A stretch of 64,000 nt of DNA from an uncultured delta proteobacterium (lineage in GTDB: Bacteria > Myxococcota_A > Polyangia > Polyangiales > Polyangiaceae). Below are positions 10,276 to 21,695 of this stretch, one piece after another. Location of the stretch: the NCBI GenBank assembly GCA_903906315.1, contig CAIVJW010000035.1:1-64000 (forward strand), written 5' to 3'. The notes below the pieces were generated by a model. It was not told where the DNA came from and did not search any database. It was given only the letters and a program-made list of their open reading frames with translations. Each line of letters begins with the position of its first letter. The stretch's first letter is position 1. The translations under genes were made by a program, and so were the position numbers.

Positions 10276-10524
10276 TCACTCGGCCGGGCAGGAGAACTGC
10301 GCCGGGCAGGTGATCACCTGCTTGCACTTGTCACCGCACTCCTCGTAGCAGGACCTGCAGGCGTCCTGCGCCTTCGCGTCGATGCACTGGTCGACCGACT
10401 TCAGCTGGTCGCAGCGCAGCGTCGCGTCCTCCTGGGACAAGCCGCCGCCGCTGCAACCGAGGGCCGAGAGCGCGAGCCAAAGGGCCGCGAGCCTCACCAT
10501 GGAAACCATCTGCATTGCCTTCAT
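10276..10524 (-). CDS. small Cys-rich lipoprotein
   Basis: An 82-aa protein with a signal peptide ending in the lipobox ALGC, followed by GGG. The mature part of about 55 residues has eight further cysteines, spaced as in CDQL, QCID, ACRSCYEECGDKCK and TCPAQFSC, which suggests a disulphide-stabilised mini-protein in the periplasm or at the surface. GCGAGG lies directly upstream of the ATG. An alternative start is the Met six codons downstream. It is similar in size to many secreted Cys-rich proteins of myxobacteria, but I cannot assign a function. Confidence 0.7.
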   Translation of the reverse strand: MKAMQMVSMVRLAALWLALSALGCSGGGLSQEDATLRCDQLKSVDQCIDAKAQDACRSCYEECGDKCKQVITCPAQFSCPAE

Positions 10525-10785
10525 CCTCGCTTGCGCCGGTAGGCCGCGGCCGTCCCGGTCGGGGCGCGCAGACTAGCCGAAAGCGCGCCGTGAGGGCAGC
10601 GCTCGCGCCCGGGGGGGCGGGGCGACCTCCGGCGCGCGGCGTCGAGCGCCGTCGAGGCGCGGACCGATCGGCCCGTGCGCGCCCCGCCGGGCCGATCCGC
10701 GGCCCGGACCGTCGAGGGCGCCGGGCGGGCACCCGAATCGGATCGGGCCACGCAACTCGCGCCGGGCTCGCGTCGATGAGCAGGC

Positions 10786-11976
10786 ATGAAGATCGTGCTC
10801 CCTTTCGCGAAGGTGTGGTTCTGGATGCTGATGATGGTGCCGACGGGATGCTCCGTGCCCCCGCCACTTGACGACGGGGAAGGGCCCGATTCGGCCGCGA
10901 CCGTCGGCGTCGGTCCATCCGCGGGACCGCCCGATGCCGGCCCGCGCGAGGAGGGGCCGCGGCCTTCCCCGCCCGCCGGGCTACGCGCGGCGAGGCTCGT
11001 CGCCGCGCGCCGCGAGGGCGGCCTCGCGGTCGTCGACGCGGCGAGCGGCGCCGTCGTCGCGACCGCGCCCGCGACCTCCGGGCGGGGGCGCGACGGGGCC
11101 GTGGACCCGTGGGCGAGGCCGAGCGTCGCGTTCGGCGGCGAGGACGACGCCGACGGCGGCGAGCTCGCCACGCTGCCGCTCGATCGGGCGGGGATCGGCG
11201 CGCCGCGACACCTCACCTGGGTGGACGGCGACGCGCGGATCGTCGCGACGCCGTTCGGGGTCGTGGTCTTCGAGGCGGGCTACGGCGCGCGCTGGCGACT
11301 GCTCCCGCACGATGGCGCGCCGGGGCCGTCCGTCACCGCGCCCGCGCCGCTCTCGATCGCGATCCCGGCTGGTCCGTCGGGCGTCTCGTTGCGCGCGCTC
11401 GTCCCGGCGGACGGCGGGGGGCTCGCGCTGGCCACCGCCGCCGTGGGCCCCGCGGGCCTCGGCACCCCCACCCTCGAGGCGATCGACGGGCTCGCCGCGG
11501 AGGGCGCTGCGCCGCGGTGGGTCGAGACCCCGGCGATGGGCGGATCGCTCCTGGTCGACGTGGTGCGCGGCGAGATCCTCGTCCACAGGGTGTCAGCCGA
11601 CGGGAAGGCCGGCCCGGCCCGGCGCCTCGAGGGGTCGCTCGCCTCCCCCCGATCGCGGCTCGAGCACGCCGCGGCGATCGAAGGTGGGCGACGGCTCGCG
11701 CTCCTGCTCTCCAAGCCGAGCCGCGTGGTGGTCGTCGTCCTCGGTGACGGGCTCGCGACCGGGGCCGCGATCGCCCACGATCTCCCCGGAAATGTGCGAA
11801 TCGAGCCGCGGTTCTTCTCCCGGGAGCTCGTCGTCCTCGGGCGCCGCATCTTCGTGGCCACGACCGAGGGCGTGGTCGCCCTCGACGTCGGCGCAGACCC
11901 TGGCGACCCGCCGCTCGATCCGGCTCCCGGCTTTCCGATCGAGGGATTGTGCGGCCCCCTGGCCCTGATGCGCTGA
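10786..11976 (+). CDS. lipoprotein, probable beta-propeller-like, function unknown
   Basis: A 396-aa predicted lipoprotein. The N-terminus MKIVLPFAKVWFWMLMMV leads to the lipobox PTGC, then an acidic and Pro-rich linker up to about residue 65. The rest alternates short hydrophobic strands with Gly/Asp turns (GLAVVDAASGAVVAT, RIVATPFGVVVFEAG, RIFVATTEGVVALDVG), as in beta-propellers that record values, but no named repeat is clear. The final segment FPIEGLCGPLALMR holds a lone Cys. It has no overlapping neighbours; the 260-bp gap upstream contains only GC-rich sequence without recognisable features. Confidence 0.65.
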   Translation: MKIVLPFAKVWFWMLMMVPTGCSVPPPLDDGEGPDSAATVGVGPSAGPPDAGPREEGPRPSPPAGLRAARLVAARREGGLAVVDAASGAVVATAPATSGRGRDGAVDPWARPSVAFGGEDDADGGELATLPLDRAGIGAPRHLTWVDGDARIVATPFGVVVFEAGYGARWRLLPHDGAPGPSVTAPAPLSIAIPAGPSGVSLRALVPADGGGLALATAAVGPAGLGTPTLEAIDGLAAEGAAPRWVETPAMGGSLLVDVVRGEILVHRVSADGKAGPARRLEGSLASPRSRLEHAAAIEGGRRLALLLSKPSRVVVVVLGDGLATGAAIAHDLPGNVRIEPRFFSRELVVLGRRIFVATTEGVVALDVGADPGDPPLDPAPGFPIEGLCGPLALMR

Positions 11977-12042
11977 GGCCTCGTCCTGAATTTCTTGGTG
12001 GCGTGGCGATGTAGCTAACTCGGCGCGCTGGCGACTCTGGGC

Positions 12043-12048
12043 TACCAT
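12043..12048 (+). promoter_or_regulatory. -10-like hexamer TACCAT upstream of the receiver gene
   Basis: TANNNT hexamer 26 bases before the ATG at 12075; a start 6-7 bases later would leave a leader of about 20 bases. Confidence 0.3.
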
Positions 12049-12074
12049 GAGGTCTGTAGCCGAGCACCCCGGTC

Positions 12075-12509
12075 ATGACCCCAAGCTCCTGTCCCGCGCC
12101 CTCAGGGCAGCTCCGTACGCCGAAGGTGCTGGTCGTCGATGACGATCCGCTCAACCTTCGGACGATCGAGCGCGTGTTCCGGCGGCGTCTCGACATGCGC
12201 CTCGTCGCCTCGGGCGAGGCGGCGCTCGCGGTGCTCGACGAGGGCTTCGACGTCGCGCTGGTCGACTACACGATGCCGGGGATGACGGGCGTCGAGCTGC
12301 TGCGCGAGATCGAGCGGAGGAGCCCGGGTACGGCGCGGGTGCTCGTCACGGCGCACGCCCACCTCCCGGAGGTCGTCGCCGCGCATGCGTCGGGCCTGGC
12401 GCATGCGGTGCTGTCGAAGCCGTGGGAGCGCGATGAGATCCTCGCCTGGGTCGAGCACCTTCTCTCCGTGGCGTCCGAGCCGATCGAGCGGGTCCCCGCG
12501 TCGGGCTGA
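12075..12509 (+). CDS. stand-alone response-regulator receiver domain
   Basis: Single REC domain of 144 aa without any output domain. The acidic pair is in VVDDDP (Asp22-Asp23), the phospho-acceptor is Asp64 in VALVDYTMPG, the switch Thr is Thr92 in VLVTAH and the conserved Lys is Lys115 in LSKPW, so it should be phosphorylatable. Such single-domain regulators act like CheY or Spo0F, by binding a partner or relaying phosphate. No histidine kinase is encoded next to it, so the partner is elsewhere. The 14 residues before the domain are disordered and Pro/Ser-rich. Confidence 0.9.
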   Translation: MTPSSCPAPSGQLRTPKVLVVDDDPLNLRTIERVFRRRLDMRLVASGEAALAVLDEGFDVALVDYTMPGMTGVELLREIERRSPGTARVLVTAHAHLPEVVAAHASGLAHAVLSKPWERDEILAWVEHLLSVASEPIERVPASG

Positions 12510-12563
12510 CGGCGCCTGCGCGGTCGGCGCCCTGGACCGTGTGCGGTCGCGCCGCTGCGAGCC

Positions 12564-12569
12564 TATACT
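12564..12569 (+). promoter_or_regulatory. -10 hexamer TATACT
   Basis: Near-consensus TATACT, 6 bases before the ATG at 12576. The spacing predicts a leaderless mRNA. Confidence 0.5.
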
Positions 12570-12575
12570 CGCCGG

Positions 12576-14252
12576 ATGCGGGTCAGCCTGTTCGTCCTCG
12601 TCGCGTGCGCTCCGATGTCCCTCGCGTGCGGCAGCACGGACGCGGCCTCCGGTAGCACGCCGCTCTCCAGCGGCCACGGGACCACGACGGTCACCGGAGG
12701 CACCGGCACGACGGCCTCGGGCGGGGCGGGGCAGGGCGGGGCCGGCGGGGCCACGGGAGGCGGCGGCGCGGCGACCGGCGGCGCGGGCCAGGGCGGCGCG
12801 ACGACGAGCACCACGATCACCGGCGCGGGCGGCGCTTCGTGTGCCGAGGGCGACGCGGCGATCGCGAAGCCGGGCAAGGCCGGCTCGGTGCTCCTCCGCG
12901 GCATGGTCGTCACGCCGGACGTCACCTTCGACGGCGAGGTGCTCGTCGTCGGCGACACGATCGAGTGCGCCGCGGCCTCGTGCGCCGCCAGCCCGGGGGC
13001 CGCCGACGCCACGGTCGTCGAGACGCACGGGAGCATCTTCCCGGGGATGATCGACGCCCACAACCACATCCTCTTCGACATCTTCGACGAGGACGACTGG
13101 GTGCCCACCAAGCTCTACTCGAACCACAACCAGTGGAGCGCGGAGCCTCGCTACAAGGCGATGCTCGACTGCAAGCAGTACCTGAACGGAGAGTCGAAAT
13201 CGCCGGCCGACTTCGGCTGCGAGATGGACAAGTTCGGCGAGCTCAAGGGGCTCGTCTCGGGCACGACGGCCATCGTCGGCGCGCCGAACCCGGGCAACCG
13301 CGCGTGCTTCGGGTCGCTCTCACGGTCGATCGATCAGACCCCGAACGGCCTGCCCGACGACAAGGTGCAGACCTCGACGCCGTTCCCGCCCTCGTCGGGC
13401 GACGCCGTCTGCGACAACTTCACGAACGGCAAGACGGAGGCGTTCGTCGTGCACTGCGGCGAGGGCGTCGACGCGAGCGCGAGGGCCGAGTTCGCCAAGC
13501 TCGGCACGACGACCACGGTCGACGAGTGCCTGTATTCGCCCAAGACCGCGATCGTGCACGGCGCGGCGTTCGAGGGCCCCGAGCTCGACACGATGGCGCT
13601 GCACGACATGAGCCTCATCTGGTCGCCGAAGTCGAACGTGTTCCTCTATGGCGGCGGCAGCGACTACGCGAAGACCGCGCGCGTCCCCGAGGCCATCAAG
13701 AAGGGCATCAACGTCGCGCTCGCCCCGGACTGGTCGCTCGGCGGCAGCCAGAACCTGCTCGACGAGCTGCGCTTCGCCGATCTCGTCGACGCGAAGGCCT
13801 TCGGTGACGTGATCACGCCCAAGATGCTCACGCAGATGGTGACGAAGAACGCGGCGCGCGCGCTCGGCCTCGACGCCGTGCTCGGATCCCTCGAGAAGGG
13901 CAAGAAGGCCGACCTCTTCGTGATCGGCGGCGACGTGTCCAAGCCCTACGACGCGCTGCTCGCGACGACCCCCGCCACCGTGCGCCTGGTCATGGTCGGC
14001 GGCGCGGTCCTCTACGGCGATCCCGGCCTCGTCTCGCTCGCCCAGGCGTCGCCGCCGTGCGAGACGATCGACGTCTGTTGCCACACCAAGTTCGCCTGCG
14101 TGGCCGCCTCGGGCGGGACCGCGTCGAACAAGCTCGGCCAGAGCTACGCCGAGGTCGTCGACATCCTTGGCAAGGCGCTCTCCGACTACGACGCGCAGAA
14201 GCTCACGCAGTGGTCGTTTGCGCCGCTCGCCCCGCTCGTGCGCTGCCAGTAG
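12576..14252 (+). CDS. secreted lipoprotein of the amidohydrolase superfamily
   Basis: A 558-aa metal-dependent hydrolase of the amidohydrolase fold, predicted to be exported and lipidated: signal MRVSLFVLVACAPMSLAC, then a Gly/Thr/Ser linker to about residue 88. The catalytic part begins near 95 with the N-terminal beta segment (GSVLLRGMVVTPDVTF), then PGMIDAHNHILFD with the metal-binding His-X-His at 162/164. Further likely ligands are in AIVHGAAF and the Asp of ALAPDWSLGG, and the C-terminus has the usual GSLEKGKKADLFVIGGD. It resembles the imidazolonepropionase/aryldialkylphosphatase group. The substrate is unknown. Surface-anchored amidohydrolases of this type are unusual outside myxobacteria. 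It ends before a very strong hairpin. Confidence 0.8.
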   Translation: MRVSLFVLVACAPMSLACGSTDAASGSTPLSSGHGTTTVTGGTGTTASGGAGQGGAGGATGGGGAATGGAGQGGATTSTTITGAGGASCAEGDAAIAKPGKAGSVLLRGMVVTPDVTFDGEVLVVGDTIECAAASCAASPGAADATVVETHGSIFPGMIDAHNHILFDIFDEDDWVPTKLYSNHNQWSAEPRYKAMLDCKQYLNGESKSPADFGCEMDKFGELKGLVSGTTAIVGAPNPGNRACFGSLSRSIDQTPNGLPDDKVQTSTPFPPSSGDAVCDNFTNGKTEAFVVHCGEGVDASARAEFAKLGTTTTVDECLYSPKTAIVHGAAFEGPELDTMALHDMSLIWSPKSNVFLYGGGSDYAKTARVPEAIKKGINVALAPDWSLGGSQNLLDELRFADLVDAKAFGDVITPKMLTQMVTKNAARALGLDAVLGSLEKGKKADLFVIGGDVSKPYDALLATTPATVRLVMVGGAVLYGDPGLVSLAQASPPCETIDVCCHTKFACVAASGGTASNKLGQSYAEVVDILGKALSDYDAQKLTQWSFAPLAPLVRCQ

Positions 14253-14267
14253 CGCCCCGACCGGCGT

Positions 14268-14299
14268 GCCCCCTCTCCTCGGCGCCGAGGACAGGGGGC
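14268..14299. terminator. strong bidirectional hairpin terminator
   Basis: Two 16-base arms (14268-14283 and 14284-14299) are complementary except for one C:C mismatch: GCCCCCT-C-TCCTCGGC against GCCGAGGA-C-AGGGGGC. It sits between the ends of the convergent amidohydrolase and enolase genes and can stop both. Confidence 0.75.
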
Positions 14300-14313
14300 C
14301 GTCGAGGCCGATC

Positions 14314-17552
<3,239 letters not shown>

Positions 17553-17792
17553 CCCCCCGCGCCCGCGCTGCGGCACGCGCCGCGGCCGCATCCGTTCGCG
17601 CTGTCGCGAGCGCGCGCGCCGCCGCGGCCTCGATCTCGTCGGCGAGCGCGAACGTGCGATCGCGCCGACGCGGTTCCGCGTTCGTCGTTGACCGACGTCG
17701 CCCAGGGTGATGACTTGCAGGATGCCCCCGCGTGCGCACGCCGTCCCCGGTCGGGGCGTCCCCGCCGCGCCAACCGTCCGTCCGAGGTCGCG

Positions 17793-20700
17793 ATGAACCG
17801 GTGGATTGCCCGTCTTGCCACGTCCCTGTTCGTCGCGGCGGTCGGCCTCCTCGCTGGCCCGGGGTCCGTCGCGCTCGCCGAGCCGGCGGCCTGCTCCTCG
17901 CCGAACCCGCCCGCGCCGTCGAAGCCGTACTTCATGTTGCTGCTCGACGCGTCGGACTCGATGTCGGCCGGCGCTGCGGCGAACTCGTGCACGATCGCGC
18001 ACGGGTACTCGACCGACTACCCGACCAACAAGATCGGCGGAGCGCGCTGCGCGATCTACAACACGGTCGCGGCCTTCGGCGGGCAGACGAACTTCGGCCT
18101 CGCGATCCTGCCCGCGCACGAGGTCACCGGTAACGTCGGCCCGGCGGCCTGCCCGGCCGCCATGTCGTCGCTCACCGGCTGCACCGAGCAGTTCCTGTAC
18201 GCGACGAACTGCGGCGACGGCGCCGGGGCGACGCGCAAGGGCGCGGCCGTCGTGGTGCCGCTCCAGCAGGACGACTACTGGGACCCGCCGAACGCGCAGA
18301 GCCCGTCGAACCTCGCGATCCTCGAGCAGTGGACCGACAACGTCTGCTCCGACTGCAAGGAGATCACGCTCGCGAACTCGACGCCGATCAACGGCGCGCT
18401 CCGCGACATGTACCGCTACCTGTCGAGCTCGTGGACGAACCCGAAGACCGGGGTGAAGTACGACACGCCGCTGCGCGACGCGAGCGTCGAGCGCCCGTGC
18501 CGCACGGTCAGCGTCATCCTCATGACCGACGGCGCCGAGACGTGCGACTCCGTCGCCGATGCCGCCAACGCGGCCGCGCTGCTCTACGCCGGGTTCATCA
18601 TCAACGGCACGACGTGGAAGGTGAAGACCTTCGTCATCCACTTCGGCAGCGCCTTGCCGAGCGCGGGCAACCAGCAGATCGCCGTGGCCGGCGGCACCAC
18701 CGCCGTCGCCGCGACCGACGAGGCCGCGCTCTCCGCCGCGCTCGCGAACATCGTCCAGAGCGGCATCGCGCCCGAGGCCTGCGACAACGCCGACAACAAC
18801 TGCAACGGCTGCACCGACGAGGGCTACGCCCACTACTGCAACGTCAAGCCCGTCGGGCAGTGCTGCGCGCTCGCGCGAGCCGCGTGCCTCGCCAGCTACA
18901 AGGCGTCGATCACGCCGCAGAACCCGGGCGGCGACGTGACGCTCCTGCCCTGCGCGGCGGCGCCTTCGGCGACCGACCCGGCGCAGTGGCTCTGCTTCAA
19001 CCCGAAGGAGATCTGCGACGGCAAGGACGACAACTGCGACGGCGTGAAGGACGAGGGCGTCCTGACCTGCGGCAACCCGGCTCACTGCCCCAAGGCCGAG
19101 GCGTGCAATGGTCTCGACGACGACTGCAACGGCGCGATCGACGACGGCAACGTCTGCTCGAACCAGTGCGTGCCGAGCCCGGAGACCTGCGACGGCTGCG
19201 ACAACGACTGCGACGGCTTCGCGGACAACGGCGTCGCCTCCGTGCCGTGCGGCCCCGTGGGCCCGAACGAGCCCGCGAACTGCCAGGGCACGATGGCGTG
19301 CAAGGCGGCGCAGTCGGTGCCCGTCGGCGGGTGCGTCGCCGGCGCGGGCTACGGAGCGTGCCAGAACAGCCCGCAGCCCGAGGTCTGCGACGGCAAGGAC
19401 AACGACTGCGACGGTCTCGTCGACGACGGCCTGCCCCCTACGCCGTGCGTCCCGCCCGGGACGCCGGGCAACCTCGTCTATGGCGGAAAGAGCCAGTGCC
19501 AGAAGGGCTCCCTCGCGTGCGGCGGCACGTGCCAGGGGTTCGTCGGCGCGGGCCCGGAGATCTGCGACGGGGTCGACAACGATTGCAACGGCGTCGTCGA
19601 CGACGCGCCGCTCGGGGTGGGCAAGCCCTGCGGTCTCAACCAGCCTCCGTGCAAGGGGGGGCTGACGGCCTGTCAGAACGGCGCGCTCACGTGCCTCGGC
19701 AGCGTGCCGCCGAGCCCCGAGGTCTGCAATGGCATCGACGACGACTGCGACGGTACGGCGGACGACGCGCCGCTCTCGGACGCGCCGGCGGCGGGGCAGA
19801 ACGGCTGCTGGGACAACCCCGGTAACTGCTGCGCGTTCGGCAAGCTCTCGTGGTGCCCTCCGGCGGGCGGCGCGTGCAGCGGCCCGGGCGCGCTCTCGGC
19901 GCCGTGCTCGGCCGGCACGCTCGCGTGCGCGGGCAAGTCGGGGTGGGTCTGCCAGGCGCCCAAGCCGCCCGGCGCCGAGGTGTGCGACGGCGTCGACAAC
20001 GATTGCAACGGCAAGGTCGACGACGGCAACCTCCCCGGCGTGGGCGCCGCGTGCGGGGGCGGCCCGGGCAAGGACCCGAACGCGCCGCCCTGCCATCAGG
20101 GCGTGCTCACGTGCACGGCCGGCGTGCTCACGTGCCCCGGTGCGCAGGGCCCGGTCCTCGAGGTGTGCAATGGAGTCGACGACGACTGCGACGGGGTCGT
20201 CGACAACGCGCCCACCGACGCGCCGAACCTCGTCTGCTCGCTCACGCCCCCCCACGACAAGTCGCCGTGCACGGCAGGGCAGCCCGTGTGCCAGCAGGGC
20301 GCGTGGACGTGCGTCGGCGGCGGGATCCAGCCGCAGCCGGAGGTGTGCAATGGTGTCGACGACGACTGCGACGGCCAGGTCGACGAGCCGGGTGCGCCGC
20401 CGGAGGGCATCGATGGCACGGCGAGCCCGGTGCCCCCGCTGGACGGCGTGATCGGCGCCATCTGCGGCGTGTCCGAGGGCGCTTGCACGCAGGGGACGTG
20501 GGCCTGCGTGAAGGGCAAGCTCGCCTGCCAGGGCGGCACGCCCGCGGGCGCGGAGACCTGCGACTGCAAGGACAACGACTGCAATGGCAAGGTCGACGAC
20601 CCGGCCGGCGGGGCCGCGCTCTGCGGCGCGGCGAAGGACTGCGTGAAGGGGCAGAACGGCTGCCAGTGCGCCGCGAAGTGCGGCTCGGGCGAGCACCCCT

Positions 20701-21695
20701 GTCCCCCGGGGCAGGTCTGCGAGAACGTGAAGGACAGCGCCACCGGCAAGGACCTCGGCGCGTACTGCACGAAGGACCTGTGCCCGGGCGGTTGCGCCGG
20801 CGAGACGCGCAAGGACGCGGACGGGAACGTGCTCTGCGCGCCGGTCGGGACGGTGCTGGACGACTGCCGCGCTCCTCCGGTGTGCGCGTGCAAGGCGAAC
20901 GGCTGCGCCGACCCGTGCGCGGGCGTGACCTGCGACGCCGGCACGGTGTGCGCGAGCGTCGGCCCGAAGGCCGGCACCTGCGCGCAGAACAACTGCTATG
21001 CGGTCCCGTGCCCGGGGTGCGGCAAGGCCTGCGACCAGGGCGTCTGCGTCGAGAGCCCCTGCAAGCCGGGCTCGTGCAAGCCGGGCCAGGTGTGCAAGCC
21101 GAAGGCGGGCTTCGTCGGCTTCGACTGCGCGGCGAGCTGCGCGGACGTCACGTGCGCGGGCGGCGAGCGCTGCGAGGCGGGCGCGTGCGTGGCGACCTGC
21201 TCGCCGGCCTGCGGCGTGGGCGAGGTGTGCGACGAGGGCAAGAAGCCGCCGACGTGCGTGGCGGACGCGTGCGCGGGCAAGCCGTGCGCGGACGGGGCGT
21301 GCTGCGACGCGCTGACGGGCGCGTGCGGCACGTGCCCCTGCGAGGGCGTCGTCTGCCCTGCCGGGCAAGCGTGCCAGTCGGGCGAGTGCGCGCGGATCGG
21401 CGGCGCGGGCGGCGGCGGCGGGCACACCGGCGCCGGCGGAGGCGCGACGACCACGACGACGGGGGGGCACGGAGGCGGCGTGGCGACGGGCCCGGCCGCG
21501 GGACCGGGCGGCTCCGAGGCGACGAAGGGGGCCTGGGGGCTCGCGACCGGCGGCGGCGGTTGCAGCTGCGAGGTCGGCGGCGGCGCGGCCCGCGGCGAGG
21601 GTGCAGGGCTCGCTCTCACGGCGATCGCGCTCGCGGCGCTGCGCAGGTCCCGGCGGAGATCGGCGCGCGGGCAGGGGACGGGGGTGGCGCGATGA
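17793..21695 (+). CDS. VWA-domain protein with 11 MopE-type repeats and MYXO-CTERM tail
   Basis: Secreted, surface-sorted protein of 1300 aa. Residues 1-29 are a signal peptide ending VALA. A von Willebrand A domain follows, with the metal-ion site DASDSMS (Asp52) and ILMTDGAETCDS. From about residue 330 there are eleven copies of a calcium- or metal-binding motif of the form E-x-C-[DN]-G-x-D-[DN]-[DN]-C-[DN]-G-x-x-D-[DN]-G (MopE type), spaced by 30-60 residues of CxGG-rich sequence. Residues of about 930-1190 are Cys-rich with Cys-Pro-Gly and Cys-x-Gly units. A Gly/Thr linker leads to GCSCEVGG, a hydrophobic stretch and an Arg cluster (RRSRRRS), as in MYXO-CTERM sorting signals. The last bases overlap the next gene (ATGA). 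It is probably an adhesin or metal-binding surface protein. Confidence 0.85.
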   Translation: MNRWIARLATSLFVAAVGLLAGPGSVALAEPAACSSPNPPAPSKPYFMLLLDASDSMSAGAAANSCTIAHGYSTDYPTNKIGGARCAIYNTVAAFGGQTNFGLAILPAHEVTGNVGPAACPAAMSSLTGCTEQFLYATNCGDGAGATRKGAAVVVPLQQDDYWDPPNAQSPSNLAILEQWTDNVCSDCKEITLANSTPINGALRDMYRYLSSSWTNPKTGVKYDTPLRDASVERPCRTVSVILMTDGAETCDSVADAANAAALLYAGFIINGTTWKVKTFVIHFGSALPSAGNQQIAVAGGTTAVAATDEAALSAALANIVQSGIAPEACDNADNNCNGCTDEGYAHYCNVKPVGQCCALARAACLASYKASITPQNPGGDVTLLPCAAAPSATDPAQWLCFNPKEICDGKDDNCDGVKDEGVLTCGNPAHCPKAEACNGLDDDCNGAIDDGNVCSNQCVPSPETCDGCDNDCDGFADNGVASVPCGPVGPNEPANCQGTMACKAAQSVPVGGCVAGAGYGACQNSPQPEVCDGKDNDCDGLVDDGLPPTPCVPPGTPGNLVYGGKSQCQKGSLACGGTCQGFVGAGPEICDGVDNDCNGVVDDAPLGVGKPCGLNQPPCKGGLTACQNGALTCLGSVPPSPEVCNGIDDDCDGTADDAPLSDAPAAGQNGCWDNPGNCCAFGKLSWCPPAGGACSGPGALSAPCSAGTLACAGKSGWVCQAPKPPGAEVCDGVDNDCNGKVDDGNLPGVGAACGGGPGKDPNAPPCHQGVLTCTAGVLTCPGAQGPVLEVCNGVDDDCDGVVDNAPTDAPNLVCSLTPPHDKSPCTAGQPVCQQGAWTCVGGGIQPQPEVCNGVDDDCDGQVDEPGAPPEGIDGTASPVPPLDGVIGAICGVSEGACTQGTWACVKGKLACQGGTPAGAETCDCKDNDCNGKVDDPAGGAALCGAAKDCVKGQNGCQCAAKCGSGEHPCPPGQVCENVKDSATGKDLGAYCTKDLCPGGCAGETRKDADGNVLCAPVGTVLDDCRAPPVCACKANGCADPCAGVTCDAGTVCASVGPKAGTCAQNNCYAVPCPGCGKACDQGVCVESPCKPGSCKPGQVCKPKAGFVGFDCAASCADVTCAGGERCEAGACVATCSPACGVGEVCDEGKKPPTCVADACAGKPCADGACCDALTGACGTCPCEGVVCPAGQACQSGECARIGGAGGGGGHTGAGGGATTTTTGGHGGGVATGPAAGPGGSEATKGAWGLATGGGGCSCEVGGGAARGEGAGLALTAIALAALRRSRRRSARGQGTGVAR

